Origin: CAYPNF01 sp964411985
Lineage (GTDB): Bacteria; Verrucomicrobiota; Verrucomicrobiia; Limisphaerales; J093
Length of the DNA stretch: 64,000 nucleotides
Reading direction: 5' to 3'
NCBI GenBank assembly: GCA_964411985.1
Contig: CAYPNF010000021.1
Coordinates: 1 to 64,000, forward strand
Part shown: positions 16,756-26,800 of the stretch, piece after piece
Layout of the letters: each line of letters starts with the position of its first letter
How positions within the stretch are numbered: the stretch's first letter is position 1
Translations under genes and position numbers: made by a program
The notes under the pieces: model-generated
Databases searched by the model: none
The model's input: only the letters and a program-made list of their open reading frames with translations
What the model was told of the DNA's origin: nothing

Positions 16756-19596
16756 TCAGTAGCGAGCGACGATTACGTAGGTTCCCAGCGTGGGGTTCGG
16801 GATACGGACCCACTCCTTGGCCTCGTTGAAGTCATCCCAGGCGGCGCCGTTCACGCTCACAGAACGCAAGGGCTTCTTGTCTGGGTGCCGGAGACGGACG
16901 AGGACCACGGACGGGCGTCGGACGCTGGCCAGTGCGACCTCCGCAGTGATACTCCCGGTTGCACTGGCGCTATCGATTTGCACATTTACCGGCCCGAAAT
17001 CAGTCGGTGCGCCAGCGACGGTGATGCGTTTCCCGTCCGTCAGCCACGCCCGCGGCACGGCCTGCCCGATGAAGAGGGTGTTGTTACCACCGAGTTCATT
17101 GACCAACATGTTCCGGTATAACTCGAACCAGGCACCGTCAGTGCTGGGTGGCATATAGTACTGTCCCCAGGCCCAGCGGTGCTCCAGGGGCGTCAGTTGG
17201 TGGTGTGAAAAGGCGCAGGCGGTCATGCTGTAAAAGGCGCGGATAGCCGCCTCAGGCTCGTCGCGATAAAGGTAGGCGGTAGCCTGCTGGTTATACACAG
17301 GTTCGTTCGCCGCGCCCCACTGGTTGAGAAACAGATTGTCCTCATGGTCGTGAAGCATCGCCGTGGCAAGCCAGCCGAGCGGGTCGATGGCGGCCAGCCT
17401 TGCCATGTGCAAAGGCCCACAATCCACGTCCGTGGGATACCACTCTTCCAGCATGCGACGCGGAGTGAGCGCATCACACGGGACGTAGTTGATCCAGCTG
17501 CCATCCGCTAGCTGCACGACGGGCGATTTCACACTGGCGCGGGAAAACGCGACCGCAACATCGGCGCGCATCTTCTTCGCCACGGCCTGGACTTCTGCTG
17601 CGCGGGGATGTCCGTAGGCGGCCAGAGCCCGACCGAAGATGTCCAAGCCGGCAACAAAGTATCCGTTGGGGAAACCCCAGGCGCGCTTGTCATGAGTCAG
17701 GTCGTTAAGCGGCGCGACGATGAGGCCAGGTGTCTCCTTGTTCGACTGGCTGTCGGCGACTTCCCGGAGACACCAGTCAAGGGCCTTCAGAGACGCGGGC
17801 AGCAGACGCTCAAACGAGGCGCGGTCGGCCGCGAGCAGAAAGTTCTTGCCGATCGAATAGAGCATCCCCGGCGAATAGACACCCCACTCCGCGTACCCAC
17901 CCACGCGTCCATCGGGCTTCTGCTGGGATCGATACATGGCGGCGAATTCCTCCTCCGCGATGGCGAAGCAACCGCGCAGTCCGTAGATCATGTAATCGAC
18001 GTAGACAGCCTGGTTGATAGGCCAATCGGCGTTGAGTTGGCCGTAGGCAAAGTTCGAGTAGGGCAGGTCAATGCGGTCTGGATCGCGGAAGCGCGGCAAC
18101 ATCAGCGCGTGCCAGAGATTTGCGCGGAACAGGTCGTTGACCGTCTTCTCCGGCACCTCAAACCGCGCGCCTTGTGCCAACCAAGCTTCCCAGTACTTCA
18201 CTGTCGCCACCCGGGCTTGAGGATAATCCAGCGCTGCGAGCGCGGTCACTTCGCCTGGTGGTAAGGAGGGCGAAGGCAGTTTCACCACTAGTTCGCGGGT
18301 CGCGCCGGGAGCGAGTTCACCCATGCACTCAAACTCAACACACGGGTCCTTCGGATCCACGATGGTATCGCGCGGCCTCACCTTCAAACCAGGACCCGGC
18401 TCGACCATGACCCAGATATGGCCTGTCTCGCTGTCCACCACACACCAACGCCCACCGACTTCGCGCAGTTCTGGATGTCGGTTAGTGCTCTCCGTCGCCA
18501 GCCGGAACCCGAAGTTGAGTGGCCCCGCCTTGCCAGAGAACCGTAACTTGCCTAGTAAGACGCCAGGGATTTCACCCCGCTTCGCCGGCGGCGTGTTGTG
18601 CAGCGGCTCCACGATTTGCTCGAGCTCGCAGTGCTGGCCTCCCCGCTCACAGGTGGTTACGAGGATGGGCAGCCCATCCAAGATCCGTTGACTCGTCCAC
18701 TGCCAATCGGGCCAGAGTGGATCGAATCGGAACCGATGCACGAAGGAGAGGTCAGGCCTGACGCGACCCCAACGGTCCACGCCAAACTTGTACAACGAAC
18801 CGTGCCGCGCCACAAAGCCCGTAAGGTGACCCTTCGCTCCCAGCAATTCAGTTTCGTTTCCGTGATGGGGCTGCGTCGGGTTGCCGAAGTCCGCCCACTT
18901 GTGAGTCCACTCAGCGAGGGTGGCCTCCGGTTCGTGTTTCACCCGATCAAGCACGCGCTCGCCCTGCAGCGAACCGAGATGTTTTGCGAAATCCACCGGT
19001 GCATCTGCTAACGTAACAAAAACATCGTGCTCTGGCAGCCACATCGCCTTGTGCCGGGCGAGTTGTTCCAGGCCGATACTGAAGCCCTGGGTGCCGTCCG
19101 CCGAGGTCAGCACGGTGACAGTAGGGGCATCGGGTTGGAGGCCAGGGTCATCTTTGAGCCGCGCGATCTGACCGGGTGTCCCGTGTTCAAGCAAATGCCG
19201 CCAAATCTCCTGCGGTTTGCGCGCCGGCTTTGTGGGTCTGGTCCAGGTCACCTCCGTGGTCACGGCATCCACGTCACCGGCCCCTGCCCGGGTTTCGCAT
19301 ACCCCTGCTTGGAGCGCGTCTCCCGACTCGAGGCTATCGCCGCGCAGGGGAGCGATCCGGACACCCTTGGCTTCAAGGCCAAGGTGGAACGGCCGGACAG
19401 CCGCGGACTGATGCCCCCAGGAGAAGCGAACGCTGAGTTTTTCGACTATGCCCGGGGCCTCCGTGGAAGGCCCGGCCGCCTGGGCCTCCACGCCAGCGGC
19501 ACCGGGGGAGTCGCCCGTGCCTGAGAAAGCCGCACGAGGCAGCGCGCTCGAAAGGGAAAGGCCGAGTAATAGGGTAAAGAGGGTTTGTGAGCTCAT
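16756..19596 (-). CDS. secreted alpha/alpha-barrel glycosidase-like protein
   Basis: The 946-residue exported protein has a signal peptide at 1-25 (SSQTLFTLLLGLSLSSALPRAAFS). The N-terminal half (about 40-470) looks like beta-sandwich. Residues about 480-830 have the helix pairs of a six-hairpin glycosidase: DLPYSNFAYGQLNADWPINQ, GYAEWGVYSPGMLYSIGKNF, LDWCLREVAD, WGFPNGYFVAGLDIFGRAL, and NLFLNQWGAANEPVYNQQ. A C-terminal beta domain closes the protein. Acidic catalytic residues cannot be assigned by eye, and the GH family is not identified. It is the last gene of the five-gene glycan operon, 23 bp after the lipoprotein gene. Confidence 0.7.
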   Translation of the reverse strand: MSSQTLFTLLLGLSLSSALPRAAFSGTGDSPGAAGVEAQAAGPSTEAPGIVEKLSVRFSWGHQSAAVRPFHLGLEAKGVRIAPLRGDSLESGDALQAGVCETRAGAGDVDAVTTEVTWTRPTKPARKPQEIWRHLLEHGTPGQIARLKDDPGLQPDAPTVTVLTSADGTQGFSIGLEQLARHKAMWLPEHDVFVTLADAPVDFAKHLGSLQGERVLDRVKHEPEATLAEWTHKWADFGNPTQPHHGNETELLGAKGHLTGFVARHGSLYKFGVDRWGRVRPDLSFVHRFRFDPLWPDWQWTSQRILDGLPILVTTCERGGQHCELEQIVEPLHNTPPAKRGEIPGVLLGKLRFSGKAGPLNFGFRLATESTNRHPELREVGGRWCVVDSETGHIWVMVEPGPGLKVRPRDTIVDPKDPCVEFECMGELAPGATRELVVKLPSPSLPPGEVTALAALDYPQARVATVKYWEAWLAQGARFEVPEKTVNDLFRANLWHALMLPRFRDPDRIDLPYSNFAYGQLNADWPINQAVYVDYMIYGLRGCFAIAEEEFAAMYRSQQKPDGRVGGYAEWGVYSPGMLYSIGKNFLLAADRASFERLLPASLKALDWCLREVADSQSNKETPGLIVAPLNDLTHDKRAWGFPNGYFVAGLDIFGRALAAYGHPRAAEVQAVAKKMRADVAVAFSRASVKSPVVQLADGSWINYVPCDALTPRRMLEEWYPTDVDCGPLHMARLAAIDPLGWLATAMLHDHEDNLFLNQWGAANEPVYNQQATAYLYRDEPEAAIRAFYSMTACAFSHHQLTPLEHRWAWGQYYMPPSTDGAWFELYRNMLVNELGGNNTLFIGQAVPRAWLTDGKRITVAGAPTDFGPVNVQIDSASATGSITAEVALASVRRPSVVLVRLRHPDKKPLRSVSVNGAAWDDFNEAKEWVRIPNPTLGTYVIVARY

Positions 19597-19619
19597 GGTT
19601 ATCTGGTGAAAAACCCGGA

Positions 19620-20105
19620 CTATTCGTGATTGGTCCAGACCGCCCAGTAAAGCGGGCCGGTTTCCTGTCCGAAATACTTGTTCACGATCCCCCCCATGAA
19701 GTAGTCGTCGATCGGCACCTCCAGCGCCATTCGATGCAGGGCTCCGGCCCGAAATTGCTTCAGCGATCCGCCGATACCTTTGACGCGCCGGTCCGCCGCC
19801 TCAGCCCTGGGTTTCCAAGGGTTGTAGTGTCCGACGAAAAGTGTGTTGGTCGCCACTTGCCCGCGGTGCAGTGTCACAACCTGGTATTTCAAGATGGTCG
19901 TGTAGTCGTAGAGGTCGCGCTGGAAGATCGCGCCTTCGGGAATCTCCACCAACTTCGCGGTCACTTCGACGGTGCCGTTGGTGGTCAGGTGCGGGTCCGC
20001 AGCCCCGGGGCCGGACGTGCCAGTGGGTTTTCCGCACGATGCCAATGTCAAGACCAGGGCGAGGAGTGTGGAGACGGCAAGGCCGATCTGGATGGGTTTG
20101 TTCAT
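19620..20105 (-). CDS. small lipoprotein of the glycan operon
   Basis: The 161-residue protein has a type II signal peptide: a hydrophobic stretch LAVSTLLALVLTLASC with a lipobox ending at Cys25. The mature part has no family I recognise. It contains VEVTAKLVEIPEGAIFQRDLYDYTTILKYQVV, predicted beta-rich, and a tail with GQETGPLYWAVW. The start overlaps the upstream propeller gene by 4 nt (ATGA), so the two are translationally coupled and may act together at the membrane. The function is unknown. Confidence 0.75.
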   Translation of the reverse strand: MNKPIQIGLAVSTLLALVLTLASCGKPTGTSGPGAADPHLTTNGTVEVTAKLVEIPEGAIFQRDLYDYTTILKYQVVTLHRGQVATNTLFVGHYNPWKPRAEAADRRVKGIGGSLKQFRAGALHRMALEVPIDDYFMGGIVNKYFGQETGPLYWAVWTNHE

Positions 20106-22306
20106 GGTCGCATCAGGAGTGCCCCGGTTCGGGCTGAGGTAGGTTTCGCGGTGAGTTCACCGAGGTCGAGCAGGGTCCAGAAGGGCTCCCAGCCTGGCCC
20201 CAAGTCGAGTCGTGGCCCCGTCCGGGCTTGGGGGAATCGTTGGGACTCCCCTTCATCGCCCCGCATGGGGGTATCGGACCAACGAATGATGGCCATGGTG
20301 GTATCTTTTTGATCCACCTTGGTAAGGTCGGCAACGCTGCGGGTGAACAGCAAATACTTCATGTCCGGCGAGGCGCAGGCGCCGTAGATGTGGTGGCCTT
20401 CCTCGGCGTAGAGCGGTTGCGGTTTTTGACCGTCGAGCGTGGCTACCCACAACTCGGCCCGTCCGGGCTTTTCCGGGATGATGCCACGGGCATAGACGAT
20501 GCGGCGCGAGTCGGCGACCCAGTCGGGCGTGCAGTTGTAGCGATCAGTTTCGCTCACCGCGCTAATCTCGCCGGTTTCCGCATTCATCCGTGCGATATTC
20601 CAGAACGGCCCCAAATGACTGGCTGTGCCGGTAAACCATTTGCCGTCTGGTGACCATCCCAACTGACTTACCAGCCCCTTGCGCGGGAGTTGGCGAAGGT
20701 TCTGGCGGCTCTCGAGGTCCATGATCTGGATTCCTTTGGGGGCCAGGCATGCCACCTGCCGTCCATCGGCGCTCCATGTGGCCCAGGGATACTCCTTGCC
20801 GAACACCACGGGCTGACTTCCGTCGGCTCGTGCAATGACCAACTCGCCGGTGCCATACTCGTTATTCTGAAGTTCGTCGGCTTGGGGCAGGCGATAGAAG
20901 AGAACCTGTTTGCCGTCCGGCGAAAAACGGGCACCGCCCTCGTTGAAACCGGGCATGTCGATGAACTTGTGCCGATCGGTGCCGTCCGGGCGCATGCGAA
21001 ACAGATCCCAATCGCCCCGCTCTGTCTTGCTGCTGAAGACAATCCAACCATGACCGTGCAGTTCCGAGGCGAGTTCGGTGACCGCTTTGGATCGCTCCCG
21101 AGGTGCTGGGGGCTCGACAGCTGTAGACAGTCTGCTGGCCCCTACCGAGAGAGACTCCGAAACGCCTGGTAGGTCGTTAACAGTCCAGCACGGCTCCCAG
21201 CCGACTGGAAGCTCCAGCACCGGGCCGTCCTTGGCATTCGGATGTAAAGCCCTCAGTTCGACACTCACCCCACCTATGCAGGGAGCGTCACTCAAACGCA
21301 TCAAACCCATGGGCGCCCCAGCATTGCCAGGATCACCGTCTTCCTGAAGATTGCCAGTGAACAACACGTATCTACCATCGGGCGACACCTGCCCACCATA
21401 GACATGGCGTCCGTCTTCCCCATACACGAGCTGGCGGCTTTTGCCCTCTGCGTCCCCCATCCAAAGCTGGGTCCATCCATAACCTTTGTTGGTCTTCTGT
21501 CCCGGCGGACGCCAGGAAAAGATCACCGCCTGCGAGTCTGGAAACCAGTCTGGTGTGCAGCAATCGACTCGGTTTACGGCAGCCGACTCGCCCGTGGCCA
21601 CGTTCATTCGGGCTATGCTCCAACCCGTGCCGTAGGAATTAGCGACCCCCACCAGCCACTGGCCGTCTGGGGACCAGGTCATCTGCTGGAAGAGACCTTT
21701 TCGTTCCAGCCTGCGCACCACCTGTTTGGTGGTCAGGTCGACGAATACCACGCCTTTGATGGAGAGACTGGCGACTTGCCTGCCGTCAGGGCTCCAACTG
21801 GCCCAAGGGAACTCGCCCTCCGCGCCCAAAGCCTGCGGGTTCGTGCCGTCGCTATTGGCCACGACCAACTCGCCCTGCTCGCCATGCCGGTTGTTATCGA
21901 ACTGCTCGCCGCGTTTGATACGGCGATACAACAACTGCCGTCCGTCGCGCGAAACCTGCGGCGAACTCTCATTGAATTCCCGCGTTTGCGTAAGCGGGTG
22001 CGGCTGCGAGCCGTCGGGACGGCAGCGGAACAAGTCCCAGTCGCCCTGAGCCGATCGGGCGCCATAAACAATCCAACCCAGGCCGCGGACTTCTCCGGCA
22101 AGGCGGGTGGCAGCGTCGGGAGAGGGGGTTGGAGCTGCGTCGGCAGCATCCAAGCCAGCCATGCCTAGCGCCATCCCGATCAAGGCGGCGGCATTCAGCC
22201 ACTGCAGCCGCCGGCGGACGGGCGTCCGGCCGACACCGTAAATCCGCGGTCCGCCGCGGAGTTCCCGGCCTGGGCCCCGCTCTAAAGTCCGTGGCACACA
22301 AGTCAT
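20102..22306 (-). CDS. exported TolB-like PD40 beta-propeller, internally duplicated
   Basis: The product is 734 residues from the ATG at 22306, with a TTG nine bases earlier. A signal-like hydrophobic stretch lies around residues 40-57. Two homologous halves follow: about 70-380 and 411-717. Matching pieces include GLGWIVYGARSAQGDWDLF with GHGWIVFSSKTERGDWDLF, WASWSPDGRQVASL with WATWSADGRQVACL, and GPVLELPVGWEPCWT with GPRLDLGPGWEPFWT. Repeated SPDG/SADG strands are the PD40 (WD40-like) signature of TolB-type propellers, which bind ligands or partners rather than catalyse. It sits between the GH39-like gene and the coupled lipoprotein gene. Confidence 0.82.
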   Translation of the reverse strand: MTCVPRTLERGPGRELRGGPRIYGVGRTPVRRRLQWLNAAALIGMALGMAGLDAADAAPTPSPDAATRLAGEVRGLGWIVYGARSAQGDWDLFRCRPDGSQPHPLTQTREFNESSPQVSRDGRQLLYRRIKRGEQFDNNRHGEQGELVVANSDGTNPQALGAEGEFPWASWSPDGRQVASLSIKGVVFVDLTTKQVVRRLERKGLFQQMTWSPDGQWLVGVANSYGTGWSIARMNVATGESAAVNRVDCCTPDWFPDSQAVIFSWRPPGQKTNKGYGWTQLWMGDAEGKSRQLVYGEDGRHVYGGQVSPDGRYVLFTGNLQEDGDPGNAGAPMGLMRLSDAPCIGGVSVELRALHPNAKDGPVLELPVGWEPCWTVNDLPGVSESLSVGASRLSTAVEPPAPRERSKAVTELASELHGHGWIVFSSKTERGDWDLFRMRPDGTDRHKFIDMPGFNEGGARFSPDGKQVLFYRLPQADELQNNEYGTGELVIARADGSQPVVFGKEYPWATWSADGRQVACLAPKGIQIMDLESRQNLRQLPRKGLVSQLGWSPDGKWFTGTASHLGPFWNIARMNAETGEISAVSETDRYNCTPDWVADSRRIVYARGIIPEKPGRAELWVATLDGQKPQPLYAEEGHHIYGACASPDMKYLLFTRSVADLTKVDQKDTTMAIIRWSDTPMRGDEGESQRFPQARTGPRLDLGPGWEPFWTLLDLGELTAKPTSARTGALLMRP

Positions 22307-22417
22307 ATCGATCAAGGTCTGAATGGCGTCAGTATCTGAGAAGAAACACCGCAGCTCAACAAGGATTCCGCCGAAAACTGAACGGATTCGGCCATCCCAA
22401 TGACAGCGGGCAGCACT

Positions 22418-23791
22418 TCATTCGATTTCGATCCATCGGACATCCCATGGCTTGAGTTGCAGCGTTGTGCTGCCGAGTTGGTCGGAGCGATCGAAATGGA
22501 CAACTTGGATGTTGTTGACCGCGGCGCTGGGGTCGAGTCTGACCACGCGCACGTTCCGGCCTCCGGCCCCGGTCAGTTCGAGCCTCACTTCCACCTCCGC
22601 GGGCCCCCCTTCCTCATGCCGCCAAACGATCAGGTGTTTGTAGCCCTCCCCGTCGCCCGCGATGGCGCGGATGCCGCCCTGTTCCCCCTCCACCTGGTAC
22701 CGCGGACCGTCGAGCTGGCCAAGTAACCGGAAGGCATACCACGCCGGGCGCACGCGACCGTGGTGATCGAAGAGCGCGCTGTATTGCGGCATCGTATTCC
22801 ACCAATGCGCCATGAACCGGCGTCCGCCGGGCGACATCCAGTCGAAATCGGCCGGGTCCACAAAGCAATCGCGAATGTGGTAATAGGCCGCCATGTCGAG
22901 CCGCTCCTCCGCATACCGGCGCATCGTTTCCAGCACAAAGCAAGGTTGGAACCCCGGAGCCAGGTTGGGATGCATCAGATCCATGTTCCACTCCGAAATG
23001 AACAGCTTCACGTCCTTGAGTTGCGGGAGCTTCGCAAGCCGGGCCCGTTGCTTGGCGATGTTGCCGGCGTGGCCGCCAGGCGAATCCGAGTAGGAATGCC
23101 AGGAAAGAAAATGGAGCGGCACTTGATTCGTGGCGCAATGCCCGATCAAACCCTCGACGAGAAAGCTGTCCGCCGAAGCCACAGCAGGCCCGCCCACTTG
23201 TGCGTCGGGATCGCCGCGGAGCAAGCCCGTCACCGTGCGCGTGTAGTACTGATTGTAGTCCTCCGCCTTCTGGAAGTAATGCGGGGTTCCACCCAGTTCG
23301 CCAATATCGGGCTCGTTGCAGACTTCCCACGCCGCCACCTCGAACCTTTGCTCGCGGCAGTGTTTGGCCAGGGCCTCGCACAGTCGCTCCCACTCTTCGT
23401 AGTTGTTCGGATGGACGATGAAGTGATCCACCTTGGGATAGAGAACGGGGGGCTTCATCGCCAAAGCCAACGTCGGCCGAGCTCCCGTGGCCCGCACCGC
23501 CCGCAACTCACGGTCCAGCTTCGTCCAATCGTACGTGGCGCGCGCTGGGTAGATGCGATAGTACTCGCTCAGGAAGAGCCGGATGGTTCTGGGCCGGAGC
23601 TGACGGATTTCTTTGATATGCGGCTCGATCATCGGATCCCCCTGCAGCCCGCCTTGACCGAGCGCCAGCGCGGGCATGTTCCAGGTGCCGTCCGGCTTCG
23701 AGAAATCAACCCGGAGGTCGACCCTTTCGGCGGCGGCGAGCACGGGGGCGAGGAGGAGGAGGCAAAGCAGTCTGCGCGTGGGCGGGTTCAT
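22418..23791 (-). CDS. secreted GH39-like glycoside hydrolase
   Basis: The product is 457 residues from the ATG at 23791, which puts a signal peptide (RRLLCLLLLAPVLAAA) at the very start; an upstream start at 23863 would overlap the GH2 gene and is unlikely. The fold is a TIM barrel of clan GH-A type. The acid/base Glu160 is in WEVCNEPDIG and the nucleophile Glu267 in LFISEWNMD. The layout most resembles GH39 (beta-xylosidase or iduronidase types), but GH5 or GH30-like assignments cannot be excluded. A C-terminal beta-sandwich ends the protein. It follows the GH2 gene by 16 bp. Confidence 0.8.
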   Translation of the reverse strand: MNPPTRRLLCLLLLAPVLAAAERVDLRVDFSKPDGTWNMPALALGQGGLQGDPMIEPHIKEIRQLRPRTIRLFLSEYYRIYPARATYDWTKLDRELRAVRATGARPTLALAMKPPVLYPKVDHFIVHPNNYEEWERLCEALAKHCREQRFEVAAWEVCNEPDIGELGGTPHYFQKAEDYNQYYTRTVTGLLRGDPDAQVGGPAVASADSFLVEGLIGHCATNQVPLHFLSWHSYSDSPGGHAGNIAKQRARLAKLPQLKDVKLFISEWNMDLMHPNLAPGFQPCFVLETMRRYAEERLDMAAYYHIRDCFVDPADFDWMSPGGRRFMAHWWNTMPQYSALFDHHGRVRPAWYAFRLLGQLDGPRYQVEGEQGGIRAIAGDGEGYKHLIVWRHEEGGPAEVEVRLELTGAGGRNVRVVRLDPSAAVNNIQVVHFDRSDQLGSTTLQLKPWDVRWIEIE

Positions 23792-23807
23792 GGGGTTGTA
23801 AAGAGCG

Positions 23808-26800
23808 TCATTCGAGGAGGACCTCCAGTTCGGCGGCGGCGAGGCGCGTGCTCGTCCGAACAAGTTTGCCGGTCAACAGGTAATCGAGAGTCTTGGCCAA
23901 CACGTAGCGGGATTCCGGCTTGTCGGCCAGGAGATCCAGGTTGCAGAGGATGAGGTGAAGGTCGCGGTCGGTCAATACGTCGCAGTAGAGCGCGCTCCGC
24001 CGGAGATTCTTCTCCGTAGCGATCCAGGCGGTGAGCCCCAGGCCCCACACTACCGAGCCGTCTCGCAACCCGGCGGGCATCGTTTCGGCATCCAACAGTC
24101 TCCCCCCCGCGATGAGCTGATACAACCCTAGGTGCAGGCGGCCCTGATGGGGAATGGGCGCAAACACCGGGTGGTCTTCAATGATGCCGCCAAACGCGCC
24201 GCCAAACGCATTCAGAAAATAGTCAGAGTGCTTGTCGAGGGTTTTGAAGCCGCCGGTGCCGAGCAGCAGCACGGCCGCGTTTCCGGCACGCAGCAGTTCG
24301 CCATGCCGCTCCCGTTTCAGCCCCCGGGTGAGGAGGAGCCGAAGGTCCGAGGGCAGCGGTGCGTTGGTGCTCAAGGCGGTGGCGTAAGGCAGCGGGCCGG
24401 CTTCGCTGTACACGCCAGCGAGTGGACTCGCGCGAGCGATACGGGGGTAAGCGTAGAACTCCCACGCGTTCTTCGCAACGCGCCGCGTTCCTTGTCGAAG
24501 TTCGCACTCCAAAGTGAGGAACCGCGGCGTGTCCGAGGCCAAAGCGGGTATAATGACTTCACCCGCCGGCTTGACTTCACCCAACCCGCAGGAGAAGGAT
24601 GGTAACTCCCCGTCCTTCAGCATCTTCTCCCCATCCCGTAGCCGCCACACCACCCGCGCGTTCTCGAGCGGCAGATCACCAAAGTGCGACAAGCGCAGCC
24701 CTACGGCCTTGGTCTCGTCGCTGTAGAACGACCGCGACTCGATGCCGGCAGTGGTCACAAGCACGGTTGGCCCGGTGATGTCCGTCAGGCCGTTGGTCAG
24801 GCCGGGCTTCGGTTCCCACAGTTGATTGAGGATGCCCTCATCCCAGCAGCCCTCCGGCGATTCGGGGAAGTCGATTCCGAGCCAGAAGCTGTAGCCGGCG
24901 TTGGCATCCGTGAGTCTGGCAGCCTCCAAGTTCTGCTTCTGGGCGTCGGCCCGCATGGCCAAAGAACTGTGGTAAAGGCGCGGATAGACCGCCTCCAAGC
25001 CATGCTGCTTCACATAGGCCTGGGCGCGCTCGTAGGTCAACGGACGTATCACCCCGTTCAGGCGAGGGATCAGCGAGAAGTCCGGAAGCGAGCAAGTGTA
25101 GTTCCCATACTCATGCTGCAGGTAGGGCTTCGGGCCATACTTCTCCCAACCCCTGGAGGATACGACGTCCGTCCATCGCTGGGGGACGCCGCCATCCGAA
25201 GCGTGTACCAGGCGTGTGGGATCGAGCGCTTTGGCCTGATGATAAGCCCACTCGACCATCTCCAGCGCGTCCTGCCGGCTAAACTCGGCTCCACGTGGCG
25301 TCGTCGCCGGGTAGGCCGTGTTGGCATTCACCGACACCACATAGGTTTCATTGGGCTTGATGCGGACCGGCTCCGCCAGGGCTGCTTCCTGCCAGCCTGA
25401 CGCAGTTTCGTTGGTGAACGCCACGCGGGCCAATTCCCGGCCAGTCTTGTCCCAAAGGTGCCCGGCGTGGCTGCCTTGTTCCTCCGCCACGCGGAAGTAG
25501 CGCACGCGGGTGACCGTGCCGACGCGAGTTGAGATGAACTTCAATCCCAGCTCGTTCGGACCCTCCTTAAATACCCGCGAAGTGACGGCACCCCGCAACA
25601 GGTTGTAGGATTGTCCGTCCACCAGAACTTCCACATCCCGGTAGTAATTCGACTGCCTGAAGGATTTGGTGGGGAAGGCTCCAAACGGGCCGTAAACGCC
25701 GTTCTCCTCGCCGACCACGGTTTGGAGCGGCCCATTGGTGAGCGGCTTGGAAAGAGCCAGCGCGAGCGAGTTGGTGTCGCGATCGGGAAGCCCGCCCGAG
25801 TTGCACAGTTCGTTGCCTGTACACCAGGCCCAGACGCTCGGGTGATTGCGGAAAGCGCGCACAATGTGGGGCCATTCCTTGGCGAAAAGACCATGCGCCT
25901 TGGGCCAGAACTTGTCGTAGGCCATGCCGGCCTCCGGCTGCACCAGCATGCCCACTTCATCGGCTGCCTCGAAATACTCGTCGTGCGGAGTGCAGGAATG
26001 GTGGCGGACGAAGTTGAAACCCAAGCTGCGCATCAACCGCAGCTGTTTGACGTACGTCCCCTTGTCCCAGGGCATCATTCCGGTGATGGGATAGGTAGTG
26101 TCATCTCCATAGCCCGCAAGGAAAATGGGTTTGCCATTGAGGAACAACTTGGTTCCCTCGGCCACAATCTCGCGCATGCCAAAACGAACGCTCGCCTCGT
26201 CCAACACTTGGTCATCCTTGGACAGACGAACGGTTACGACGTAAAGAAACGGATCGTCCGGACTCCAGAGCCGGAGCGGCGCGAGGGGAACCGGTAGGTC
26301 CAGCGTCGGTTCTTGGTTAACCCCCTTGGGCAATGTTTGTTGCGTGTTGCCCGCCAAGACCTGCGCTCCCCCAGAGGGTGCCCAGGGTGCCACCTCTGCC
26401 GATATCTTGATTCCGGCCGGCCAGTCCGAGTTGACCGTCTTCAGGGTGACACGGATCAGAGCTTGTGAGGCGGCAATGCGGGGAATGGCGAAGACATCGT
26501 GAATCCGATCCGGCGGTCGCGCTTCCAGATAGACGTCGCCACCGAACCCGCCGGCGTTGCTGAAGTAATTGCCCATGCCCACCGTGTCACGATCCTTGCG
26601 AGCGCGATTGTCCACGCCAATCACAAGCCGGTTGGTTTGCCCGAAAGAGAGCGCCTCGCTGATGTCGAACTCAAAAGGGCTGCTGAAGCCCTCGTACTCG
26701 CCGATGCGAACGCCATTCACCGTCACGTCGGCATAACGATAGACCCGTCGGACACACAGAAAAACGCGAGAGCCACGCCACGCCGATGGCGCATCGAAAC

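Noticed and set aside
22760..23953. 397-codon open frame on the plus strand
   Set aside because: Antisense to the GH39-like gene and the end of the GH2 gene.
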